Source of the DNA: Haliscomenobacter sp.
GTDB taxonomy: Bacteria > Bacteroidota > Bacteroidia > Chitinophagales > Saprospiraceae
Length of the DNA stretch: 64,000 nt
Assembly: GCA_016707205.1 (NCBI GenBank)
Contig: JADJHZ010000008.1
Span: 124,001-188,000 of the forward strand
Reading direction: 5' to 3'
This document shows, piece by piece, positions 9,501-19,401 of this stretch. How positions within the stretch are numbered: the first letter of the stretch is position 1; each line of letters starts with the position of its first letter. The position numbers were made by a program, and so were the translations under genes. The notes under the pieces are model-generated. The model was not told the origin of the DNA and did not search any database. It saw only the letters and a program-made list of their open reading frames with translations.

Positions 9501-12500
9501 GGGGCTGAGGCGGAAGCGGGCAAATAACAGGCCGTCGTTAAACGTTGCGCCGAATGGAACCGTGAAACAGAAGGTATCTTTTACTGCTCCAGTGGCTACC
9601 AGGCCGGCATTATCAAAAACCAGGATTTCGGAGGCGTCGAGGATTCCGTTGCCATTCCAATCCATCCATGCCTGAAGTACGGCGGTTTCACCGGTGTTGT
9701 TGTAGGTAACCACCTCAACGCAAGCCGGATTGCCCGGAATGAGCGGGGTGATAAACCGGATGCCATCTTCATCATCATCGCAATCCGTTCCCGCAGGCTG
9801 TTTGAACACGCTGGGCGTCCCATCGTCTCCATTTCCCTGGTCGCCGTCTTCGCCGTCAAAAGCGCCGGCGTCGTCGTCGGGATTACCGTCGCGTTCGCCA
9901 TCGGTGCAGGAGCCCAAGCGGAGATCTTCGGTGATAACGTGCAGCGCGCCATTTTCGGCCATAGTGGTATTAAACTTCTCGCCATCTTCTTCCTCTGGCA
10001 GGTCGCCGTAATCCAGGCCAGCAAAGCCAAAGTCGTGGGTTTGATCTACCTGGGGGTCAGGGAAACCACTCACTGCATTCGGATCGTCTTGCAGGCCGTT
10101 TTCATTCAAGGGAAGATTCGTCACATCGGCGATGCGGAAGCTATCCATGACCATCGACAGGTCCATGACCGGGCTGAGCATCACTTCGCCGTCGCTGTCG
10201 AGCGAATCGGTAACGGATGCCACATCCGGGCGGGTTGGAGTCATATCTTCCGGGGTTTGAACGATCAGCTTGTAGTTGCCTTCGATCAACCCGCAGAAGT
10301 AATATTCGCCATTTTCGTCGGTAAGGGTATCGAACACCTCATTATCGGAAGCCGAAGAAACATTGCCGTCGGGGCCTGCCCATACGAGTTGTACGGGTAC
10401 GCCTTCAATTCCGTTTTCGCCGTCATCCTGGCGGCCGTTGAAGTTGGTGTCTTCCCAAACGAGATTACCCAGTTTAGCCAGTTGGCGCTTGTAGTCTTCT
10501 ACTTCGCCATCCAGAGCTTGGCCGGTGAACCCGAGACCTTGCTCCGTGCTTAAGCGCCAGCGCATGAAGGCCATGCCTTCGTTGAACATCGCGTCTTCGG
10601 GAACTTCGAAGCAAACGGTGGTCAGGACGTTGTTTCCGCTGAGCAGCACGTAGTCTTTCACGGCTTGCTCGCTATCGTCTATTTTTCCGTTGCCGTTGAA
10701 GTCGATCCAACCTTGCAGGTAACCGACCGTATTGGCGGGGATGGTACTCGTTACTTCAACGCAAGCTTCGTAACCTGGAACCATGGGGCTCACGATGCGA
10801 ATGCCGTCTTCGTCGTCCGTATTCGCATCATCGCCATCGGCCATAGCGGCAGGTTGCCCGTCGGTTTCGGTATCTACCCTTGCACCCAAATACAGGTTAG
10901 GAATTTCAGGAGTCAATGACGGGTTAGGAACCGTATGCGTTGCTCCATTATTGACTATGGTAGTTGGGAACATTTCTCCCTGGCCCATTTCCGGCAAGTC
11001 GCCGAAGTCGCGGCTGGTAAAGCCGACGTCAAAGGTTTGATCTACCTGGTTATCCGGATAGGTCTTCACTTCGTTCGTTGGGAATCCTTCCTCCAACTCC
11101 TGATCCTCGATGCCGTCTTCTCCTTCCGGATTGGAAACGACATCTTCGATCTGGAAGTTAATGACCGTTTTATCCTGATTGTTGATCTGGATCATAGTCC
11201 CATCGCTGTCGCGGTCGTCTTCCAACCCGGCATTTGCTGTAGTAGCCAGCATATTGGCCGGATTCATGACCACGATGCGGTAGGCGCCTTCGATCAATCC
11301 GCAGAAGTAGTATTCTCCGCGCTTATCGTCAGGACCAGGAGCGCCAACAAGCGGATCGCCGTTTTCGTCGAGGGTTGCCGTAACCGTTGCATAAACGGCG
11401 TCGTCTCCTTGAGGACTAGCCGGATCGGTAGTCTGGATCGTGCCATTTGCACCGGCATAGATCAGGCTAACCATAACGCCATTGATCCCGTAGTCCTTTT
11501 CGGACTCGTTCTGAATGCCGTCTGCGTTGCGGTCAAACCAGACGATGTTGCCGACTTTGGCGAGGTTGAGCTTGTAGTCTTCCACTTCGCCGTCCATAGC
11601 CAGGCCGGTTGGCTGGTCCACTTCATCTTGATTCGTACCTAAGCGGAAGCGGAAATAGGCCATGCCCATGCTGCTGGACTCATCATCCGGCACGGTAAAG
11701 CAAATCGTATCGATAAGCCCGCCGGGAGGAATGATCCGGTTGAAAATGGGCGCCAGTTCGCAGTCGCCGTCATAGTCCATGTAGGCATACAAGTAGGCTG
11801 GACTAGTCGTCGCATTGGCTACGGTTACTTCTACACAGGCTTGTTCGCCTGGCATAAGCGGGGTGATAAAGCGGATGCCGTCTTCGTCGTCGTTTCCATC
11901 TGCATCATCGCTATCGGCTTTATCGGAAGGCGTACCAGACGGGTCCGTATCTACTCCGGCGCCCAGATACAGCCCAGGAGCTGTCGGATCCAGCACATGG
12001 CGTGGCCCGTTGTCCTCCAGCGTCGTGGGGAAATCGTCGGAATTGGGTTTGGTCGGCAAGTCGCCAAAATCAAGGCCTTTTATTGCTTCCACATAATCTT
12101 CCACTTCCCCATCCATGGTGAAGCCAGTATAACCTAACCCTTCTTCCGTACTTATCCGGAAGCGCAGGAAGGTGCGGCTGGTAACCTTGGCATCGCAAGG
12201 CACCGTAAAGGTCAGGTAGTAAGCTCCCGTTCCGCTGGTGAGGGCGAAATCTTCAGCTACCTGTTCGCCCGGGTCATCCCAGTTTCCGTTGTCGTTAAAG
12301 TCAATCCAGGCCTGGAGGAAGGGCGTTTGACCAACCGGAATAACGGCATCAATGCGCATGGTGGTTTCCAGGCAGGTAATTAACATAGTGGGTCTTCCTG
12401 AAGCGTCGAGCATGCGCACGCCGTCTTCGTCGTCGCTATTGCCGTCATCCCCGCCGCCGGTTTCGCCGGCATCGTCATCGGGTTGGCCATTGGATTCGAT

Positions 12501-15500
12501 ATCTTCGGTTGGCCCGAGATACAGATTAGGTGTGGGAGGAACGCCGTGACGGGGGCCGTCGTCGGCAATGATGGTCGGGAAGGTCTCTCCGGCATCGCCA
12601 AAATCGAGGCCTTTGAGCTCGGTAATCAGGTAATCTTCCACCTCGCCGTCGGTTGCAAAACCGGTTGGGGAGCTCACTTCCGCCTGAACCGTTCCCATGC
12701 GGAAACGCGCGCCGAAGGGGCTAAATACGGCTGCGTCAAAGGGCACCGTAAAGACCAGATCAATCATTCCGCTCCCGTTGATCGTAGCGGTAGCAACTTC
12801 ATCGCCCCCATCAAATGTGCCGCTATTATCCCAATCAACAAACCCGTAGATATAGGACGTAGGCCGATCGGTATTGGTATTGGTCACTTTCACCATGAAC
12901 CGGGCTTCTTCGCCGGGGAAGAACATGGTGGGCTTGATGATTCCATCTTCATCGCCGCTATCGCCGCCGTCGACTTCCCCTGCGTCGCCGTCAGGCTGGC
13001 CATTGCGCTCGGTATCCACGGTATTTCCAAAGAACGTTTTCGGTTCTTCCGGCTGGCTATGGCGCGGGCCATTCTGGGCCAGGGTAGTTATTGGGTAAGA
13101 TCCTGGCAGGTCGCCCAAATCCAATTCCAGAAGGCCGAAATCAAAGGTTTCATCGACGCGGTCATCCGGGTAATCATTTACGCCGTCGGCGCCTTCGTCT
13201 TCCTTTCCATTTTCTTCGGTAGGCAGATTGTCCAGATCATTGAGCAGGAACATCACCTGAACCGGATCGGGATTAGGATCTACCAAAGGCGTGCCATCGC
13301 TGTCCAGGGTATCGGAAACGCCGAGATTATTGGGAATCGCAGGCAAGAATCCGTCCGGAGTATTTGCGATGATTTTATACATGCTGGTATCGTTCTCAAT
13401 CAGGCCGCAGAAGTAGTATACTCCGTTGGCATCTGTAGAGGTCACGGTGACGAAATCGTCGGAAGTTCCAAAGGTTTCGTCTTCGCCCGCGTGGAGGAGG
13501 GTCATTTCAACGCCGCCAATTCCCGTCTCGCTGGCATCCTGTCGTCCATTGTTATTTTGGTCCCTCCAAACGAGGTTACCTACCTTGACTGTTGGGAAGA
13601 AGTAATCTTCTATTTCCCCTGGAGGCACAGAACCATCCGCGTTAATACCTTCGGGTCCAAGATCGCCGTCACAGCTTAACCGGAAGCGGGCAAAAACGTC
13701 GCCATCTACAAAAGTGGCGTCGGAAGGAACGACGAAGCAAAGAATAATTTCTCCCTGCCCCAGAGGAAGCATGGCATTGAGGGTGGCTGGCCCAACCGTG
13801 CCTTTGACAAAGAAATCTAATTGGTCATCGCCAGCCAGGCTGCCTGGATTGACATCGAAATCGCCATCTCCGTTGAAATCGATAAATCCATTGAGTTTGA
13901 GCGGATCGCCGGAAGCGGGCGAGATATAAGATACGCGGATACAAGCGGTATCGCCGGGCACGAGGGGAGTCAGGAATTCGATTCCGTCTTCATCGCCGTT
14001 AGGGCCGCAGGTTCCTTCGGTGCGCAACCCGTCGCTGTTGTTATCGCCATTAGCTTGTGCGCTGGGTTGGCCGTCGAGTTCGGTATCTACGCAAGTGCCG
14101 AGCATTTTATCCTGCTGAACCAGGTGCTGAGGCGCGTCCGGGCCGGTTGTCCCATAGGTATCCGGCAAATCGCCGTAATCCGAACAACCCAGTACGCGAT
14201 CGACGATGCGGCACAAGGGGTTGGTCTGGTCGACTACCGTGATTTTGATCTCTTCGCCTTCTGCTACGGCGAATGGGCCGAACGGACCGTAAGTTTGTCC
14301 GTAGTTCAGGTTGGTCAGGACCACCAGCTGATCGGTCGGGAGGTTGGGAACGCAACGTTCAATAATCAGGGTATACTGGCTTCCTCCGGCGGAACCGCTA
14401 CGGTAAGCGGTAATTTGCTGGAGGGTGATTTGGTCGTCGTCCAGATTGTTGGGCGTACCGTTGTCGTTGCAAATAGGAACGACCCGGGTTCCATCCAGGA
14501 TACAATCCGGAGGGGTGATCCCCATGTCGAGGGTCAGGTTTTCTTCGGGTAAGCCTAGATTTACCATATCCGTCATCCCCATGACCGGATCGGCATCGCT
14601 GTCGAGCGCGTCGTTCCCTGCATTTTGGGTGGTGACGGCCGTGGTAGGCGGCAGGGTGGTCAGGTCAAAAATGACATAATACCTGCCTGCGTCGAGCCCT
14701 GGGAAAAGGTAGTACCCCGGATCGCCGCTGAAATCATTTCCTGTAAAGGTGGTATCGATACGCATGTCATCGGCATTGCCTTTAACATTATCCGTTGATT
14801 TGACGAGGATGACGCGAATACCATTGACGCCGTCTCCGGGAGGTTCATCCTGGAGGCCGTTTTGGTTGCGGTCTACCCACACGTAATTCCCAAGCTGGGA
14901 TTTGGGGTCGCGCTTAACGGCCAGACCTACTTTGTTGGGTTCGGCAGTGAGGAACCGGTTGTTGTTGTCCACCCGGGTTCCCTGAAAGGCATAGCTGTTC
15001 CATGCGATCAGATCCTGGGGGGAGTCGTAAGGCGCAAACATATCCCACTCCATGGCAAAAGTCTGGGCAGGGCCGATCGTTACGGCGCCAAACACAAACT
15101 TCACGGCCTGGACCAGGGATATATCCGAAGGAGGCGTGGTACTCCAGGATGGCCCTGTACAGCCGGCCGGGTTAACGGCGGGTACAAATTCCGTGCGACA
15201 CGGATTTTGCTCAACCGAATAATATACCGTGATACCCGCAGGGGCAGTAATAGGCCCTGCCAGCGTTGGGCGCCATTGGGTCAACCGGTTTTCATCCACC
15301 CGAAGTACACCCATATCCCCAATGAAGGGCAGGATATCTACGATAACCATATCCCGAATGGTGATGTTCCCCGGGTTGGAAATCTCCAGGCGGTATCTTG
15401 CCTCTCCGCCGGGGAAGGTCCGTCCGATCCCGTTGAGGTTAACCAGATTCGGAGGCAGGGAGCCGTCGGGGTTGAAATAAACGAAGTCCTCATCGCACTC

Positions 15501-18500
15501 GCCTTTGATCCCTTTGCGGGAAGAAACCGTAGCCAGCGTAAGCACAGTCAGGTTACTGCTACAGGCTTGTTCAATATAGGGCGAGAGGTTTTCGTTTTCC
15601 GCGCCTCCGCCTCCGGTGGTCGTGCGGCGGGGATCGATGTTGGGCCCCTGCCCATCGATGCGGAAGCAGTTATTGAAGACCGTACCTGCCAATACCCCAT
15701 CTTTCACCCGAACCTTATACTTGATCTCCTTGAAGTCGGAAAGCGCGTCGCCGACAGGAGCCCCGGATACATTGGTCCATTCCCAGGATAAGGTTTGGGT
15801 GGCGGAGTTGTAATTAAAGGTAGTAGGAGAAGGAATATTGATGTACATAATGGCCTCTGTCTCCACAAACTCCAGATGCGCTGGAAGAATGTCGGAAATC
15901 TTGAGGTTGTTTACCACAAAAGGTCCGGAATTTTGGAACCGGAGGGTATAGTACAACTCTTCCGTGGGTTGAACGGTCCCATCGGTGACCGAAAGCGTCT
16001 TTTGGGTGTTTACCGGACCAACCGAACGCACCGTCAGCTGGTGGCAATCGCGGACTGCATCCAGGCGGACGTTGTTGCCCTGACCGTCTACGGACATCCC
16101 TTCCACGTTGAAGCAGTTGGTGATATTGCCCGGAGGGGTGCCGGCTTCGATCTGGATATTAAACGCAATTTCAAACTGGGCGCCGGAACCGGGGAAAGCC
16201 AGGTCGCTAAAGTCCCAATTTAAAATGGTGCGCCCGTCCATCGTCGTGGAGGTGCTAAAAGGCTCAAACAAGGGGTCTATTGCCTGACGGGCGGATACCA
16301 GCGCCTGGATATTGGCGGAATAGACCACCGTCCCGGGAGTGAAGGTATACTGAGCGGGCAAGGTATCGGAAACCATGACCTCCTTCACGTCAAACATACC
16401 TAAATGCGCCCATTGGAGCTTATACTGGATGACATCTTCCGGGAAGATGGCATTAAAGGGCAAGGTGAGGTCCTGCCCAACAATCTTGTTGGGGTTGTTG
16501 GGACCAACCGGCAGAATCACGACATCTGCACACCCTCTTAGTTCGTTCGGGTTGCAAACTTCAATGGCATCCGAATTGGAAGGAATGGTTCCGCTGAGGA
16601 AGTAGCAATTGGAGAGGGTAGAGGCCGGAGTCATATCATTGACTACTGCCCGGAAAGTCAGGGTGTAGGTAGTGCACTCGAAATTATTCATATTGGCCAC
16701 CTGATCTCCGGCAAGCGGAGTAGGCAGCGTCCAATTGAGTTCGTTGGACATGGAAATCGTGGGATCTGCAAATGCAGCCGCTTGCCACCTGGAAGAACCC
16801 GGCACATACGTAAATGCGCTGGGCAGTACATCCCGAAGGGCGGCGCCGACCAGATCATCCAGCCCGCAATGATCGAAGCGCAGGGTAAAGGTGACCGTAT
16901 CGCGGGGGTAAGCCCGGTTGGGAGCAGCAGATTTCACGATATTCTGCGGTCCGACAGGCTCATCCCTGGCCACTGCGCTATTGGCACAGCTCTGGCTTGG
17001 GTTGCTGCTGGCAAAACGACCGTCGACATTCAATCTGACCTGAAGGCAACTATACCCGTTTCCATTGGGAGTATCGTCATTACAAACGGTACAAGTGCCG
17101 GTGTTCCTTGGGTTGGCGCCATCGATGGATGCGCTGGTTTCGATATTGATGGGAACGACGGTGTAGGCAAACTGCAAAGCCGAACTTGGCATGAATCCTG
17201 CAGGTACAGAGTCTGCAAAAGAGTATACGATCCGGGTCAAGTATTCGCCCCCAGGCAACGCCTGTCCTCCGGAAGAGGGCATCATGGAACTGGTAACGAA
17301 GGAATAGTTGTAAGGGACAGCGGGATTTCCCCCGTTGCCCACATTCGTATAATACGACACATTTACATTCAATCCACCATTGGAGTATAGGCCATCCGGA
17401 ATTTGGGAAATTTGTACCTCGTTGGGGAAATCAACGGCGACCGTAAACATTCCCAAATTGGTATTGCCCGAGTTTTTGTAGGTGACAGCGGTATTTCCGG
17501 TGCGGCCAATCGTCGTGGTTGACAACGTGGGCTGAGTACACTGCACCGCAGGCGCAGGAGGAGGAGGCGCGGGAATATTGCCCATTACCATGTCCGAACC
17601 GGTTACCGGCTCCGAGCACGTGGTATTGGTTCCGGAAAACGATCCCGAGACCACTACCTTGTCATTCACTGCAAAATCAGGACTACTATACGTCAGGTTG
17701 AAATCCAGATTGGTGGTAGCCGTAAAGTTTTGAGGACCCCAAACCAAGGTATCCGGGTCAGCGCCAGCGCCAACGATCCGGGTACAGGAACAGGTATGCG
17801 TTGCTGCCTTAGGAATGGCCACTTTCACCGTGGCATTGTCCAGGTTATATAACGTGCCGGACTGCTTCACCATCTGAGCCCGGTAGTTTGAGGTTTGACC
17901 AAGGGTACGAAGCGTGAGTTGCTGGACATCGATCGTCCAGGGGGAAGAAGGGTCATTAACCGTTACATTGGCGGAGTTATCCCCGCTGTTGCTGTCGCTC
18001 GGCCCATTGACATCAGTGGCGGTAGCTACGGCGGTAACGACCGTTCCGTCGCAGATGGTACCTTGCGGGTAAATGACGGTAAGTTCCATCATCCCTTGCC
18101 TACCGGCTCCGAGCGGGCTTTTGAAGAGGATCTCGTAGTTATAGCCTCCCATCACGGCCACCAAGGAAGACGAGAGTACGTCTGTCGTGCCGTTAAAAGA
18201 AACCAGACCGCCATTCAACGAGGGCACCGGCAGGAAGACCGAGATCTTCGCTCCGGTGATGTTGGAAGCGGTCGCGCCGGTGGAGTAGTTGATGGTATAG
18301 GTAACCCCGCTACCGGCATTTACCATAGTGGGGCTGGCCGATATGCTGGCGTTGAAGTCTCCAGGCGGCAGGAGCATCTGGCGCAGACGCATGTAGGCCT
18401 TCTGCTCTTTTACGCTTTGGTAGTACGCCGGCAAGGCCGGTTTGGAATTAGCGCTCCGTTTTTCTACCGGGTTAACTTTGGCAGAGAACAAAGAGCTAAG

Positions 18501-18674
18501 CACCAGAAAAGGTAAAATGGAAAAGGAAAACATCCGCAAAGGTTCCTTTCGGTCGCTTCCGGTGCTTTCCAAACCAAGAAACTTTTGCAACCATCCCCAG
18601 GAAGAAGGGGAGGCATAGCAAGAAGTTCTTTTCGCAGTGCCCGCAGCCTGCGAATAAGGAATAGAAGGCCTCAT
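6579..18674 (-). CDS. Giant DUF11/SdrD-B/GEVED surface protein, N-terminal 4031 residues
   Basis: This is the main part of an approximately 5970-codon secreted protein whose sorting domain lies at 764. Residues 48-66 (MFSFSILPFLVLSSLFSA) form a signal-peptide core after a long basic leader, so the start may be the ATG at 18674 or a later one. Residues about 110-1190 hold DUF11-like repeats (for example DTVTFTLRFDHCGLDDLVGA, ELYYTLRFQNSGPF). From about residue 1260 there are seven SdrD-B modules (LGNYVWVDRNQNGLQDE and relatives) and eight modules ending in GEVEDY or GEIEDY, near 13620, 12650, 12108, 11591, 10510, 9440, 8195 and 6970. Each GEVED module carries an EF-hand-like loop such as DFNGNGKIDDSEQ, so calcium binding is likely. 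The stop at 6579 is caused by a missing base in a CCC run. Role inferred: surface adhesin or matrix protein exported by T9SS. Confidence 0.85.
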   Translation of the reverse strand: MRPSIPYSQAAGTAKRTSCYASPSSWGWLQKFLGLESTGSDRKEPLRMFSFSILPFLVLSSLFSAKVNPVEKRSANSKPALPAYYQSVKEQKAYMRLRQMLLPPGDFNASISASPTMVNAGSGVTYTINYSTGATASNITGAKISVFLPVPSLNGGLVSFNGTTDVLSSSLVAVMGGYNYEILFKSPLGAGRQGMMELTVIYPQGTICDGTVVTAVATATDVNGPSDSNSGDNSANVTVNDPSSPWTIDVQQLTLRTLGQTSNYRAQMVKQSGTLYNLDNATVKVAIPKAATHTCSCTRIVGAGADPDTLVWGPQNFTATTNLDFNLTYSSPDFAVNDKVVVSGSFSGTNTTCSEPVTGSDMVMGNIPAPPPPAPAVQCTQPTLSTTTIGRTGNTAVTYKNSGNTNLGMFTVAVDFPNEVQISQIPDGLYSNGGLNVNVSYYTNVGNGGNPAVPYNYSFVTSSMMPSSGGQALPGGEYLTRIVYSFADSVPAGFMPSSALQFAYTVVPINIETSASIDGANPRNTGTCTVCNDDTPNGNGYSCLQVRLNVDGRFASSNPSQSCANSAVARDEPVGPQNIVKSAAPNRAYPRDTVTFTLRFDHCGLDDLVGAALRDVLPSAFTYVPGSSRWQAAAFADPTISMSNELNWTLPTPLAGDQVANMNNFECTTYTLTFRAVVNDMTPASTLSNCYFLSGTIPSNSDAIEVCNPNELRGCADVVILPVGPNNPNKIVGQDLTLPFNAIFPEDVIQYKLQWAHLGMFDVKEVMVSDTLPAQYTFTPGTVVYSANIQALVSARQAIDPLFEPFSTSTTMDGRTILNWDFSDLAFPGSGAQFEIAFNIQIEAGTPPGNITNCFNVEGMSVDGQGNNVRLDAVRDCHQLTVRSVGPVNTQKTLSVTDGTVQPTEELYYTLRFQNSGPFVVNNLKISDILPAHLEFVETEAIMYINIPSPTTFNYNSATQTLSWEWTNVSGAPVGDALSDFKEIKYKVRVKDGVLAGTVFNNCFRIDGQGPNIDPRRTTTGGGGAENENLSPYIEQACSSNLTVLTLATVSSRKGIKGECDEDFVYFNPDGSLPPNLVNLNGIGRTFPGGEARYRLEISNPGNITIRDMVIVDILPFIGDMGVLRVDENRLTQWRPTLAGPITAPAGITVYYSVEQNPCRTEFVPAVNPAGCTGPSWSTTPPSDISLVQAVKFVFGAVTIGPAQTFAMEWDMFAPYDSPQDLIAWNSYAFQGTRVDNNNRFLTAEPNKVGLAVKRDPKSQLGNYVWVDRNQNGLQDEPPGDGVNGIRVILVKSTDNVKGNADDMRIDTTFTGNDFSGDPGYYLFPGLDAGRYYVIFDLTTLPPTTAVTTQNAGNDALDSDADPVMGMTDMVNLGLPEENLTLDMGITPPDCILDGTRVVPICNDNGTPNNLDDDQITLQQITAYRSGSAGGSQYTLIIERCVPNLPTDQLVVLTNLNYGQTYGPFGPFAVAEGEEIKITVVDQTNPLCRIVDRVLGCSDYGDLPDTYGTTGPDAPQHLVQQDKMLGTCVDTELDGQPSAQANGDNNSDGLRTEGTCGPNGDEDGIEFLTPLVPGDTACIRVSYISPASGDPLKLNGFIDFNGDGDFDVNPGSLAGDDQLDFFVKGTVGPATLNAMLPLGQGEIILCFVVPSDATFVDGDVFARFRLSCDGDLGPEGINADGSVPPGEIEDYFFPTVKVGNLVWRDQNNNGRQDASETGIGGVEMTLLHAGEDETFGTSDDFVTVTSTDANGVYYFCGLIENDTSMYKIIANTPDGFLPAIPNNLGVSDTLDSDGTPLVDPNPDPVQVMFLLNDLDNLPTEENGKEDEGADGVNDYPDDRVDETFDFGLLELDLGDLPGSYPITTLAQNGPRHSQPEEPKTFFGNTVDTERNGQPDGDAGEVDGGDSGDEDGIIKPTMFFPGEEARFMVKVTNTNTDRPTSYIYGFVDWDNSGTFDGGDEVATATINGSGMIDLVFTVPFDAAVFSPFGARFRMGTVQAEVSSPTGFATDGEVEDYLITELKGLDFGDAGETFPTIIADDGPRHGVPPTPNLYLGPTEDIESNGQPDDDAGETGGGDDGNSDDEDGVRMLDASGRPTMLITCLETTMRIDAVIPVGQTPFLQAWIDFNDNGNWDDPGEQVAEDFALTSGTGAYYLTFTVPCDAKVTSRTFLRFRISTEEGLGYTGFTMDGEVEDYVEAIKGLDFGDLPTKPNSDDFPTTLEDNGPRHVLDPTAPGLYLGAGVDTDPSGTPSDKADSDDADGNDDEDGIRFITPLMPGEQACVEVTVANATTSPAYLYAYMDYDGDCELAPIFNRIIPPGGLIDTICFTVPDDESSSMGMAYFRFRLGTNQDEVDQPTGLAMDGEVEDYKLNLAKVGNIVWFDRNADGIQNESEKDYGINGVMVSLIYAGANGTIQTTDPASPQGDDAVYATVTATLDENGDPLVGAPGPDDKRGEYYFCGLIEGAYRIVVMNPANMLATTANAGLEDDRDSDGTMIQINNQDKTVINFQIEDVVSNPEGEDGIEDQELEEGFPTNEVKTYPDNQVDQTFDVGFTSRDFGDLPEMGQGEMFPTTIVNNGATHTVPNPSLTPEIPNLYLGARVDTETDGQPAAMADGDDANTDDEDGIRIVSPMVPGYEACVEVTSTIPANTVGYLQGWIDFNGNGKIDDSEQAVKDYVLLSGNNVLTTVCFEVPEDAMFNEGMAFMRWRLSTEQGLGFTGQALDGEVEDYKRQLAKLGNLVWEDTNFNGRQDDGENGIEGVPVQLVWAGPDGNVSSASDNEVFDTLTDENGEYYFCGLIEGNYKLIVQTPEDMTPTRPDVASVTDSLDSDGEVMLSPVMDLSMVMDSFRIADVTNLPLNENGLQDDPNAVSGFPDPQVDQTHDFGFAGLDYGDLPEEEDGEKFNTTMAENGALHVITEDLRLGSCTDGERDGNPDDDAGAFDGEDGDQGNGDDGTPSVFKQPAGTDCDDDEDGIRFITPLIPGNPACVEVVTYNNTGETAVLQAWMDWNGNGILDASEILVFDNAGLVATGAVKDTFCFTVPFGATFNDGLLFARFRLSPDGGLGPDGPDKFGAGEVPQGEVEDYMIKLAKIGNLVWEDRNYNGQQDDAEEDLGINGTIVALVFAGANGTVETPLTNPSFPLAAAGDDLIFYDTTSTYTYISGDTLQGLYYFCGLIEGTYDVVVLGPKDLTPTRPNLVTTSQDEDKDSDGLETARNLTTQRTLAHSGPFTIADQMAVMQRAEGEEGIGDQDLSNLLDVNNVGTFPDMQVDQRFDFGFIALDFGDLPQEADLTNAKFNTTISENGPRHIVKPDFYLGSCVDAELDGTPDDQAGSSAYGASEGDDAADNDPNSWKQGAACTDDEDGIRFLTPLVPGYEACIELRYALPDNFDGPDGFLNAWIDYNGNGTLDANEKLAWTKVNGAAASIEATTGALELERIYMTNGGGKVIVCFEVPEDAAYFTGNVLSRFRLSEDPRLGPDGILPAQAGYVDGRIPCGEVEDYFMKLTKVGNLVWEDRNYNGIQDTLNGMPIEPVIPNVPVKLEFAGLDGVFGSANKAADLEFTYHDTTDINGRYYFCGLIGDVTYDPSGVAVANYRLTAEDPDDMTPTVDRTDVDERRDSEGDDTTIDDLITRITFAITNPMAQPTGELNPVGINDQGSITTGMLPTNVFPDMQVDETFDFGYTGFDYGDLPVAGTSYLTLRDSMSAQFSGVFGPRHAIQPKLYLGEGVDGELNGQPDADAGSKNGGDDDGASAFRKGTGTDDESGIRLLTPLIPGEIAMIKVTYTSQDTVLAGGYANRDAYLRAYIDFNGDGILQYPTDVLTFSSIGTSQSAMGPLAATDNPVLPGGVDTMRVLAFRVPTDAVYRDGTAFMRYRLSWEPGLGPDNNAFHQNTAPFVNTALAYPRGEVEDYAVPVVKVGNLSWFDHDVKGDQNENDFVDTLQLVLVWGGVDENSGTFDAAGYQTTMASAGSVTDVLYNLSIVPTQPAVMPPNSNDTPGQIVKTNGMGLYSFQGLIPGNYYLIPLKYLQGIAPAL

Positions 18675-18844
18675 GAGAAATGATTTGTTAACGTTTAATT
18701 CAATAAGGGTTACTTATATATTTAGCAATAGGTCGCTTTTTTTCAATAGGTTAGTTACAGTCTCTCCTGTATGGCACGCGTTGGGGCAATAGTCGTTTTA
18801 CTTTTCTTTCGCAAACGCGGTGTTATACTGGCAATAACAGGAAA

Positions 18845-18867
18845 GGAAAACCCCTGGAGGGTTTTCC
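18845..18867. other. 9-bp hairpin upstream of the giant adhesin
   Basis: GGAAAACCC pairs with GGGTTTTCC around the loop CTGGA. Neither side has a clear T-run, so it may be a terminator fragment or a 5'-UTR element of the adhesin transcript, whose start codon is 171 bases away. The motif GGAAAACCCTCCG recurs at 18911-18923. Confidence 0.4.
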
Positions 18868-18939
18868 GCTTTCCTTGTTTTGCTCTTTTTCGTATGTCTA
18901 TTTGAACAGAGGAAAACCCTCCGATTCCTTTCCAAAAAA

Positions 18940-18957
18940 CATCCGGTTACCCGGATG
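18940..18957 (-). terminator. Intrinsic terminator-like hairpin, minus strand
   Basis: On the minus strand CATCCGG-GTAA-CCGGATG is followed directly by TTTTTTGG, the form of an intrinsic terminator. No recognised gene ends here, which suggests an unannotated minus-strand transcript from the 18960-19460 region. Confidence 0.5.
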
Positions 18958-19401
18958 CTTCGGCGTTGCAGGAGTCCGGAACAATCCGTTTTCCCAGCGC
19001 GCATCTATCATAACTCTCATGAATAAGCAATTCATTGCAAGCCCTTTAGACTACTTAAAGCCCAAGGGGAGACGGTTAATCTCCTGACTGGATCCGGCTG
19101 AACATGACGCAAGCCCGCATCGAAGGCGGTCCGAATGGCACGATTTGGAGGGGGCTCGCATGTCTATGCCTTACATCGACAAAGATATGGCGTGCAACGG
19201 CGCCTACATTTGTCAGACCATTCGATTTTTTTGAACTTAAAATCAACGAAAAAACAGGGCTATTTAAATTTAAATAGATGTTATTCAATGATTTAAAATT
19301 TTAAAATCTGATTCCTTTTTTCATTTCAATTAAACAGGACGCTGTGTTTCCGCGTTTCTGCCAGCGGTCGGGAATCCGCATACCGCGTTCGGGCAGGCAC
19401 A

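Noticed and set aside
6952..14900. Repeats as a mobile element or assembly duplication
   Set aside because: The repetition is at protein-module level with diverged DNA; a modular protein explains it.
18798..19004. 68-codon minus-strand frame
   Set aside because: Crosses two hairpins including a terminator, has poor codon use and no resemblance to a known family.
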